Below, one piece after another: positions 53,098 to 62,053 of a DNA stretch of 64,000 nt. The position numbers were made by a program, and so were the translations under genes. Position 1 is the stretch's first letter. Each line of letters begins with the position of its first letter. Origin of the DNA: Paraphaeosphaeria minitans (Eukaryota; Ascomycota; Dothideomycetes; Pleosporales; Didymosphaeriaceae); NCBI GenBank assembly GCA_015832175.1, contig WJXW01000003.1:1674001-1738000 (forward strand), in the 5' to 3' direction. The notes below the pieces were generated by a model. That model was not told where the DNA came from, did not search any database, and was given only the letters and a program-made list of their open reading frames with translations.

Positions 53098-54805
53098 CTA
53101 GTTCTTCTCCTTGGGCGCAATCATGAGCTCTGGCCGGACGTGCTTGTCGAAATCTTCTTCGCTGATGGTCTTGAGCTCTAGAGCACTCTCCTTGAGAGTA
53201 ATACCCTTCTTGTGCGCGTTCTTCGCGGTCTTCGAGGCAGCATCGTATCCGATGACGGGGTTGAGGCAGGTGACCAACATCAGACTGCGTACAGATTAGC
53301 AAACGTCAGAATAGATATTGAATAGGTTCACCTCTCGTTCAGCAGAGCACCAATCCGCTTCTCGTCGGCCTCCAGGCCTTCCACCAGGTTCTTCTCGAAG
53401 CTCCGCATGGCATCGGCCAAGAGACGAGAGCTGTGGAGCAGGTTGCGAATCATGACCGGCTTGAAGACGTTGAGTTCAAAGTTTCCTTGCGAGCCCGCAA
53501 ATGTGGTGGCAGCGTTGTTTCCGAAGACCTGGGTGCAGACCATTGTGAGAGACTCGCACTGGGTTGGGTTGACTTTACCGGGCATGATCGACGAGCCGGG
53601 CTCGTTCTCTGGAAGCTTCAACTCACCAAGACCGCACCGCGGACCGGAGCCAAGGAAGCGGATATCCTGTGCGATCTTGAACAGAGACGCAGCAAGAGTG
53701 TTGAGCTGGCCGTGAGCTTCCACCACAGCGTCGTGTGCCGCAAGAGCTTCGAACTTGTTCGGGGCAGTGATGAACTCGTGGCCAGTCATCTTGCTGACTT
53801 CGGATGCGATATCCTCGGCAAACCCCTTGAAAGTGTTGATACCAGTGCCTACCGCAGTGCCACCCTGTGCGAGCATCTTGAGACGAGGAAGCGAAGACTG
53901 AACGCGCTCGATGCCGAAGTCGAGCTGCTGCACGTAACCGGAGAATTCCTGGCCAAGCGTCAATGGTGTAGCATCCTGCAAGTGGGTCCTGCCAATCTTG
54001 ATAATCTTCTCGAACATGTCGCTTTTCTTCTTCAAGGCGTCGCGGAGGCTTCTGAGCGCTGGGAGGAGCGATTCCTCGAAGTCCATGACGGCAGCGATGT
54101 GCATGACGGTCGGGAAGGTATCGTTGGAGGAAGCTGACATGTTGACGTGGTCGTTCGGGTGAACGGGCTTCTTGCTGCCCATCTGTCCGCCGAGAATCTC
54201 AATGGCGCGGTTCGAGATGACTTCGTTGGCGTTCATATTGGACTGGGTGCCAGATCCCGTCTGCCAGACGACAAGCGGGAAGTGGTCGATGAGCTTCAGG
54301 TCGGCGACTTCAGCAGCGGCCTGCTGGATGGCCTGCCCAATCTTGGGGTCTGCATCTACTGGTAAGTGAGAGCACGGCAGGTCGATGGGGCCTACATACC
54401 CAGCCCGAACTCCATGTTCACAGTGGCAGCGGCGCCCTTCAGGATACCGAAGGCCTTGACGATGGGCGGCGGCATGCGGTCCTGCGGCTGGTTGATCTTG
54501 AAGTTTTCGAGCGAACGCTCCGTCTGGGCTCCCCAATAGCGGTCGGCGGAGACCTGGATCTCGCCAAAAGCATCGCTCTCTGTCCGTGTGGAAGCCATCT
54601 TGGTGGTTGCGGTGAAGTGGCGGCGCTGCGGGGTGTTTTGGGCCTGCAATTGAGCGTAGCGCGGGGCTGTTGACAATGACAGAGGAGCTCGCCCGGTCTG
54701 CGCCGACCAATATCTGGTCACGACGGCAGGGCGGGCTTTCGCATGTGCCAGAGCAGAGCGGAGGCCCGCCTCGGCTGTGTGCGGCTTCAGCGAAGATCGG
54801 AACAT
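53098..54805 (-). CDS. Fumarate hydratase (class II fumarase), mitochondrial and probably cytosolic
   Basis: Exons 54400-54805, 53332-54358 and 53098-53284 (introns 41 and 47 bp); 539 aa from MFRSSLKPH. It reversibly hydrates fumarate to malate in the TCA cycle. Conserved blocks: [45 protein letters not shown] and the family signature [13 protein letters not shown], ending APKEKN. The first about 65 residues are Arg/Ser/Ala-rich with few acids, a mitochondrial presequence with a likely RRHF cleavage region. A second in-frame ATG (54598-54596, [15 protein letters not shown]) begins just where the mature enzyme starts and would give a 470-aa cytosolic form; yeast and animals also make both pools from one gene. 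The open frame also reaches an ATG at 54877, which I consider less likely. CACGTG repeats lie upstream. Confidence 0.95.
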
Positions 54806-54965
54806 GGCGGCGGTCAGCAGAGATGCGGTGACGATGTGCAATGAGAGAGAATGGGTTGTTAGATGCCGCAATTGCAAAGAGGAGCTTTGTTGACGCGCCG
54901 CGCCGGGCAGCTTGAGCTTCGAATTTGCGGAAAAGCCCGGGGGGGCAGGCAGTCACGAGACTTGA

Positions 54966-55003
54966 CGCACGTGACGTAACGCACGTGACGTAACGCACGT
55001 GAC
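54966..55003. promoter_or_regulatory. Tandem CACGTGACGTAACG repeats upstream of fumarase
   Basis: Three CACGTG palindromes at 54968-54973, 54982-54987 and 54996-55001, spaced exactly 14 bp, with two complete CACGTGACGTAACG units. The unit contains an E-box (bHLH site) overlapping TGACGT (CRE/ATF-type half palindrome). It lies 160-200 bp upstream of the fumarase start and about 1.25 kb upstream of the divergent RING-finger gene, so I assign it tentatively to fumarase. Confidence 0.5.
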
Positions 55004-55027
55004 ATGATTGATGCCCAGATCTCCGGG

Positions 55028-55079
55028 GCACTGGAGCACTGGAGTCTGAAGCACTGGAGTCTAGAGCACTGGAGCACTT
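55028..55079. repeat. Short GCACTGGAG direct repeats
   Basis: Four copies of GCACTGGAG (55028, 55036, 55051 and 55066), some separated by TCTGAA or TCTAGA; a fifth is partial. A tandem duplication next to the CACGTG array; function unknown. Confidence 0.6.
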
Positions 55080-56257
55080 GATACCTGGATCGTGATCCAG
55101 AATAGACTCTATCTACCTAGTATCATAAAAGTGCGAGTAAATCCAGCCCGCCGGTGCAGGCACCAGAGCCAACACTGCTGAGCGACCTATTGCTGCTCCC
55201 GCGAGACGCAGCCAGCAGTGCCCCCTCCTGAAACGCCCGCACGCCCGCACGCCTTCGTGTGCCGTCTCCACTCGCCGGAGCAGCGCGCTGGTCGCGATCT
55301 GCTCGGCATTTGCGTTTGCATTGGCATCTGCCATCGCTTAATCATCTTTGAAGCTTCCTTTTTATACCTACTCTTTATGATAAAGGAGCAAGGTGCGTCT
55401 CGACTCTTTGCCAACGTGAGCTCTCGCTGCTCGCATGCCACCAGCAGAGCACCAGGCTGGGCAGCCAGGCCTCGGACGCTGCTATTGCTGGATACGATCC
55501 GCCGCCGCCTGTCTCAGGCTCTCCGCCGGCCTCGCCTTGCTTTGCCTGGACGCTTGGTAGCAGTGAGCGGCGCATACGCGCGCCGTCCGTTTGTAGCTCC
55601 TATATGTGACGCTGTGGCCGCCGCAGCCGGAACTCAGGACCAGGCTCGCGGCAGCACCGGGATCTGGACCTGGAGGACCAGCGAGCTCGCTGTGCATGAC
55701 GAGACGCGGCACTCTGCCACGCATTTAATCCAGCATGCAACGACTGGCGCCTGTCCCACCTCTGCCATCGTCTCGATCCCAAGTCACTTGCCCCCGGAGC
55801 AGCTGACGGCCTCTTGTAGCCTTGCTTTGGACGTCCGCATAATAGTGCTGCCCGCTCCTGCCCCTCATTCCATTGATTGCAACCTCTCCCACCCGCCATC
55901 TCGCACCTCCCACCTGGGACCTACTCTCCTTCACCGTGCCCCATGCTCAGTCCGGAGCTGCTGCACATCACACGGCACATCTCCTCACCGCCTGCCTGCC
56001 CCTTGACTCTGTGCTCGTAGCCACATAACCTTCTTCTCCCTCCACTCACCCTCCCGGTCCCAAACTTCCCGCCTCCCCTACAGTTGGTCACCTTGCCTCT
56101 TCGTACTCTACCAAAGGCACCCGACTACCCAAATCCCATTGAACCGCCGCCCAACAATACTCCTACACCACCGAATGGTTTCAGCATCCTGTTGCTATAG
56201 CCCACGATCCCACAGATAGGCGCGAGGGCTCATACGCCTTGCGCCTAGAAAACCCAA
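55080..56257. other. Upstream region and probable long 5' leader of the RING-finger gene
   Basis: About 1.2 kb with strongly C/T-rich plus-strand sequence from about 55740 to 56200, typical of filamentous-fungal promoters and 5' leaders. A 262-codon open frame (55218-56006, plus) spans it, but its composition (Pro/Ser/Ala/His/Arg without domains) and the overlapping open frames on the other strand look like GC-rich chance frames. Confidence 0.5.
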
Positions 56258-58046
56258 ATGGCAGACTCGTATCCTCCTCTTACAGAAGGACTTTTTCCAC
56301 AACATCGAGACCATGTTATCCCTGTGCCGAGCTATCCACAGAACTACGACTTGAGTACCGGCCACAACGACCTTGATTACCTCACATATCACTATGCCTT
56401 CTCCTCTCACGCTCAGCAGCCACTGTCCAACGAGGAGCCTTCTCACCCCCAGCATGCTCAGTATGCGTATCCTTATCTGGTTGACGGTGGCCAGGCCGCG
56501 TCATACATGGGAGACCCTAGCGCCCTGTTCCATTACGGACCAACGGGTGCAAGACCGGTAAGTACCTATTTTGAACTCGGTCACGCCCAATATCGGTCCC
56601 CACGTATGAAGCGTTGGCTCGTTCGGGCAGTTTACACAAAGATGTTCACCGCCATTCTTCTCGCTCGTGGCAGATTCTCCACCGCTTTAGGGGGAGCCCC
56701 ATGACTCTCAAGTATCGTGGATAATATACAATCTACAAAAATCTGGCACTTTCACTTTCTAGTGCTTCGACCATGTCTTTGCGTCGCCATCTCCTTGATT
56801 GTGTCTTGTGCACGCGAACATAGATAACGCTAACACATGGGCTCAAGTGGCAGGCTTTCGCGCCGCAACATTACCATCCAGGACCGAACAACTATCCTCG
56901 ATTCGACCCAGAAGGGCGTGTGGAAGAGATGGCTAGCACTCAAACCATTGGTGGGCATCCTTACTCAGGCTTCAACCTCCCGAGCTACTTAGGTCCCTCG
57001 GACCACCCAAACCTTCAATGGCCACAACAACTACCTCGAAATTCCGTCCGGCATCCTCAACGTACGCTGCCTGTGACCGGCGCGTTGGTTTCTGACATGT
57101 TTGGGTCGGACGCTATGGTTGACGAGGCTCACAACTCTCAGTATCATCGAAACAACGTGATCCCGCATCCTGATGTGTTGAGCCGACGAAATTCTTCATA
57201 TCAACGACCTTACCGGCAGGGCAGTTCCGACTTCAATAGCCCGGACCGACGCCATTCCTCGAGATATGCCGATGGCCCCGCTCCTCTGTCGGAACCCGGT
57301 TCGTCGCCGAGAAATCACAATAGACGGAGTTCAGACCGATACTCGACCGATTTTGTGGGTGGACCAAACGGACCAATTCGCTCACCATCGTCTCGTGGTG
57401 CAGGTACGTCTAGTCTTGTCCAGAATTGTATACTGGGGTAGCACAGTGCTTTGGACGCAAATGTACTCGGTTTCTAACGCAAGCATGTGACTGATGGAAT
57501 CAGATCGAATGGCGGCTCGAAGGCAACGTCCAATAGGGCATCCCCTCTTTCGTCGCACGTCCAGCCATATGGAGCACCCCAACGTGCCTTCGACTGAGCA
57601 ATTGCGAGAACTCCGAGAGAAATTGCGGCATCTACTGCCAGCCGAATTGCCAGAGGGGATTGACGCAATGTGCGACATCTGCCAAAAGGACTATTCGACC
57701 AAGCACGTGGATCCTTCAGAGGACAATGAGGTCGCGATCCAGCTACCTTGCAAGCATGTGTTTGGTGAGCACTGCATTCACACCTGGGCAAGTCACCTGC
57801 TCGCCCTCGCAGCCTCGCGATTCTATCGGCGCCGAAATGGCGCGTAGAAGCAGTTGCGCATGTCAAGAAACGACTGACGCGATACAGTTCGATACATGCA
57901 AGAAACACAAAAACAAGATCACCTGTCCAATGTGTCGGAAAGTGCTCATCGAACCGCGATGTCGCGAAAATGCACAATCTCGAGGACAGTTGATAGAGAG
58001 GCTGGACAGATTGCGGAGACAAGGAGACGGACGTCCTGTTGTTTGA
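56258..58046 (+). CDS. RING-finger protein with long disordered N-terminus, probable E3 ubiquitin ligase
   Basis: Exons 56258-56557, about 56854-57403, 57504-57787 and 57888-58046; 430 aa. The N-terminal about 280 residues are low-complexity and Ser/Pro/His/Tyr/Asn-rich, with no domain seen. The RING is at about residues 340-394: C340-x2-C343, LPC366-K-H368-VFGEHC374, then TC382KKHKNKITC391PMC394. Such proteins normally pass ubiquitin from an E2 to a target; the substrate is unknown. Odd points: the fifth zinc ligand expected between H368 and C374 is Gly371, with His373 nearby, and the RING is split by an intron whose donor is GC (GCAAGT, 57788). The start of exon 2 is uncertain by 6 bp (two in-frame AG sites, 56847 and 56853). 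The first intron, 296 bp, is long for this block. Confidence 0.82.
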
Positions 58047-58569
58047 AATACCTTCGAATAGTTGAAGGCAGAGTGGCATGAGAGCCGTGAACGGCCTGTC
58101 ACTGGCAGTTGTCTTTCTTGACACCCGCATTAGCATGGGTGGTGTTTTATGGGGGCGCTGCTGGCCTGCACTATGCACTTCATCCCGGGGTAGGTTTTTT
58201 GTTGCATATTGTTGCATATAATGACGGCGGTGTAAATAGGAAGGATAATCGGGTAGTCTTGCAGCCCTGCTTGGGTCGGGGTAAGTCGATGACGGATGCA
58301 GACAGGGATATGCGGGGCATTCCACAGTGTTGCCACGGCTAGATTGGATCCTAGTCGACAAACAAACACCACCCCACCAGCAACACTCGACGTCCACACC
58401 TCTCGCATCCCCCCCCCGTTGCAAATCGTATCGCTCCAGCTGATAACTTCACGTTCTGTCTCATACGTGCTGTTTCTCCTGTCGCCCCTGCCCTCCTGTC
58501 GCGGTGACGGCAGCCGCCCGCACTTGCGTCGCCCCTTCCCAAATCGGACCGCCATAGCGACCGAACCCC
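58047..58569. other. Spacer and probable 5' leader of the Dbf2-type kinase gene
   Basis: 520 bp between two plus-strand genes. It contains a run of nine C near 58410 and a C/T-rich segment 58440-58540 directly before the kinase ATG. No gene seen. Confidence 0.5.
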
Positions 58570-60671
58570 ATGGACGCATCCAACTTCCAGATGCCTGCGC
58601 CGCCCCCGCCGCTCCACACGCGCTCCAGCGACATGGACCGCCCGGCGACGCCCTCGCAGGAGGCTTTCATTAGCCCGCAGCAGACGCCGCAGGGCAGCCC
58701 AAGCAAGCACCAGCATCCACCGGGCGCCTTCGACCTTCCGCACGTCTTCGAGAATGCTATGCGACTGCTTCCGACGCTGGGCTCGCCCACTCAGCCGGGC
58801 ACCCCCACTTCGCCCACCAAGACGAATGTGCATGCAACCGACGATGGCGACTACTCGGCCAACGACCTCACCACCCTGGGTCCTGGAAGCCCTACGCGCA
58901 AGGCCAACATGGAGAACACGCCGCCGAGCACCCGTCCAGGCCTGCAGAAGGAGTCCAGCTACGTCACCCATGCAGCGCAGTCACGCCAGGAGCCCTACCG
59001 CACGCGTGAGGCGGACCAGTCGGGCCGCTACTACCAGACCCAACGCCTGTCGGCAGAAGACTTGGAGAAGGCGAGGAAGCCATCTGTCAAGCGCCTGGCA
59101 AACGTGACGCAACTGTGTAAGTGCGCGCATGCGACCCAATGGAAGATAAGCTGATATGTTGAAAGACTTCCTCGACCATTACTATGACCTGCTCTCCTAC
59201 GTCCATACTCGCCAAAATAGGCTCACCCAATTCAAAGCCCAGAACCCTCCACCACCTGCCACTCCAGAAGCCCAATACAATGAAGCCCTCATGCAGTATC
59301 TCGGGCGCGAACGAGCCAATCTCCGAAAGCGACGCACACGGCTTAGGCAGGGCGACTTCCAAATCCTAACGCAGGTTGGGCAGGGCGGCTATGGACAGGT
59401 CTATCTAGCGCAGAAGAAGGATACACGCGAGGTATGCGCATTGAAGGTCATGAGCAAGAAACTTCTCTTCAAGCTCGACGAAGTTCGCCATGTTTTGACA
59501 GAACGCGACATCTTGACCTCAGCCAAGAGCGAGTGGCTGGTACGGCTGCTTTACGCTTTCCAGGATGACAAGAGTATCTATCTGGCTATGGTGCGTGACC
59601 CAGTCTCAGTACGGCTATTCCTCTACTAACGTCTCCAGGAATACGTGCCTGGCGGCGATTTCCGCACCTTGCTCAACAACACTGGCGTTTTGCACAATCG
59701 GCATGCTCGCTTCTACATTGCAGAGATGTTCTCATGTGTAGATTCTCTTCACCAACTCGGCTACATTCACCGAGACCTGAAACCAGAGAATTTTCTCATC
59801 GACAGCACTGGACACGTGAAGTTGACCGATTTCGGCCTGGCTGCAGGCATGCTTGCACCGGCAAAGATCGAGTCCATGCGGATCAAGCTTCAATCCGTTG
59901 GAGACGTGGTGTCTCCTTTTGGACGACCCATGGAAGATCGGACGGCTGCAGAGCGCCGTGACAACTACCGGTCCCTTCGAGAACGGGACGTCAACTATGC
60001 CAAAAGCATTGTTGGCAGTCCCGATTACATGGCTCCCGAAGTGCTCAAGGGTGACGAGTACGACTTTACAGTCGACTATTGGAGCTTGGGTTGCATGCTC
60101 TTCGAAGCACTCGCGGGATACCCACCTTTCGCCGGCGCGACCGTGGACGAAACGTGGCAGAACCTGAAGCAGTGGAAGAAGGTACTCCGCAAGCCGGTGT
60201 ACGAAGACCCCTCTTACTTCCTGTCAAAGCGTACATGGGACCTCATCACCCGGCTTGTGGCGTCGAAGACGTCCCGCTTCCGCGGCATCTCTGAAATCCA
60301 CGGTCATCAATACTTCGCCGAGGTTGACTGGAATCGTTTGAGGGACCAAAAGGCACCCTTCGTGCCGGAGCTGGACAGCGAAACTGATGCTGGCTATTTC
60401 GACGACTTCGGCAGCGAAGCAGATATGGCCAAATACAAAGAGGTCCATGAAAAACAAACGGCGTTGGAACAGATGGCCGACCGTGACGAGAAGATGGGTA
60501 AAGGCCTGTTCGTCGGATGTAAGTGGCTATTCATCGCGTGCTTAGAAGATGTGCACTGACTATCTCACAGTTACGTTCCGTCACAAAAAGACCGCTGATG
60601 AGAACGGCAAGCCTGCGAGCCCGCGCAAGCCGCTACCTTCCGTGGACGAGAACTTCGGCACTATTTTCTAG
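58570..60671 (+). CDS. dbf2: NDR-family serine/threonine kinase, Dbf2/Dbf20/Sid2 type
   Basis: Exons 58570-59116, 59166-59590, 59639-60518 and 60571-60671; 650 aa. This AGC kinase acts at the end of the mitotic exit / septation initiation network, bound to Mob1, to trigger cytokinesis and septum formation. The N-terminal about 165 residues are disordered and Pro/Ser-rich with several (S/T)P sites. Next comes the Mob-binding segment LANVTQLYFLDHYYDLLSYV. Kinase domain: Gly loop GQGGYGQV (254-261), Lys276 in CALK, HRDLKPEN (368-375), DFG (388-390), a long insert before the activation site AKSIVGSPDYMAPE (Ser447), and the C-terminal hydrophobic motif FVGFTFRH (Thr619). The last two are phosphorylation sites in the family, Ser447 probably by a Cdc15/Sid1-type kinase. 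All key residues are present. Cbk1/Orb6 is the other NDR branch; the VGSPDYMAPE loop favours Dbf2. Confidence 0.93.
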
Positions 60672-61178
60672 ATGTTTGACTACTTTCCGTCGAGCACTGG
60701 CTGCACTGATGGTCGTTTGCTTCGGTGCCGAGCTCATCCCCTTTGGTTTTCTTATTGCAGAGCTTATAACATTTCGACGGTGTGTAATGAGCGGTAGACG
60801 TCTGGCACGCGGGTTTTCGGTTCGTTAGCATGCTTTTTGTACGTGTGCGTTTTCCCGGAGTTTTGCGGGCAGCATGCATTACGGAGTCGTGGTTCATCAT
60901 GGTTCATCTGCGTGGTGTAGGCACGAATCACGTGTAATAGTAGGATGGAGACAAGAAATTCAGTGATGGATTGACTGAGGCCGTGATGTCGAGAAAAGAG
61001 TGTATGTATGAAAGATAACTGTTCCCCATCTCCTAGTCCTACCCACTGGCTCGAAAATCCGGCGCGTAAACGCCCTCTTCTTCTTCCTTCCCTTTTGTTG
61101 CCGCTGAAGGGAACGAGGCATGTTTGGCACAACAGGTTATGCCGCTTCTTGCTGGTTTGGCAGAGCGAAGCGAGAATG
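60672..61178. other. Convergent 3' region between kinase and Met-rich genes
   Basis: About 500 bp expected to hold both 3' untranslated regions. A small direct repeat GTGGTTCATCATGGTTCATC lies at about 60888-60907. No gene seen. Confidence 0.5.
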
Positions 61179-61761
61179 TCAGTGAGCTTTGGACACAGCT
61201 TTGTCATTCATGTGCGTAGAGTCTCCATCCAAAACGTTGGAGTGACCCACCCCAGCCATGGCATTGGACTCCATCACATTCGACGCCATCATTTTCTCGG
61301 CCATCATCCGCTTCCCGTGCGTGTTGGATGACGCCTCTGGGCTGGCCGCAAGACGCTCGCATTCGGCGATGGCGTCATTTTCCATCCTGCAATTCATTGT
61401 CTGCATAGTGCCCATGCTCCCGGGGGATTCAATCATGCGCTTGGAGTGCATGTTAGTGGCTGACTCGTGCATGTGGCTCTCCGTGGCGGCGTGCATGGCG
61501 TTCATGTGGTTGCGAGGGGTGAGCATGTTTGAAGAGCCGGGCTTGGAATCCATGTTGGAGGACATCATATCGGCAGCGTGCTGAGATCTTGTGTGAGTAA
61601 AACATGTACTGCTGGACAAATACAGATAAGGGGGTGCCAGTGAGGGTAAGTGAAGGCCGACTTACCTGATCCATCTGTTCCACATGGTCCATCATTCGAA
61701 CGGGAGACGCAGAACTGCATGCAAGCAGAGTAACTGTGAGGGCGAAGGTGGTAAGTTTCAT
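61179..61761 (-). CDS. Small secreted methionine/histidine-rich protein, unknown family
   Basis: Two exons, 61666-61761 and 61179-61580, with an 85-bp GT-AG intron in phase 0; 165 aa. Residues 1 to about 19 (MKLTTFALTVTLLACSSAS) form a clear signal peptide. The mature part has no domain I know. It is extremely Met-rich (24 Met of 165) with 11 His and only two mature Cys, and has Met/His words such as NHMNAMHA, SHMHES and NMHSKR. Two Lys-Arg sites (SKR-M and GKR-M) could be cut by a Kex2-type protease, giving peptides that both begin with Met. Met/His-rich secreted segments often bind copper or silver; that is an inference here. It could also be an effector-like or wall-associated protein. Lies tandem to NEW1, 292 bp downstream of its stop. 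Confidence 0.72.
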
Positions 61762-62053
61762 TTTGCTTTGTTGGAAGATGCAATGTCTACAAGACAAAAA
61801 GGTGGTAATCAAATGAGATCTGAATAGGTATTCACTGCAATGGCGAGGATGCTCGTGTGAAAGAAAATGAAATGTCCATAACGACAGTCTATAAATCCTC
61901 AAAGCTTTTCCCTCAGAATGCGATATCTTTACGCAAAATGATGCAACAAGCGCTGTACTTCATGTCTCCCGCGCATACAAACCATTCTACACAAACGCCG
62001 CCCAATGCAAGTCTATCATGCAGCGCACAAGGGCGCGCAAAAAGCACATCATG
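61762..62053. other. Promoter region of the Met-rich gene and 3' end of the ABC-F gene
   Basis: 292 bp between two minus-strand genes. No separate gene. An A/T-richer stretch at 61780-61930 may contain the core promoter; I cannot define it. Confidence 0.45.

Noticed and set aside
55218..56006. 262-codon plus-strand open frame upstream of the RING gene
   Set aside because: C/T-rich leader sequence with open frames on both strands and no domain or splice evidence; more likely 5' untranslated or promoter DNA.
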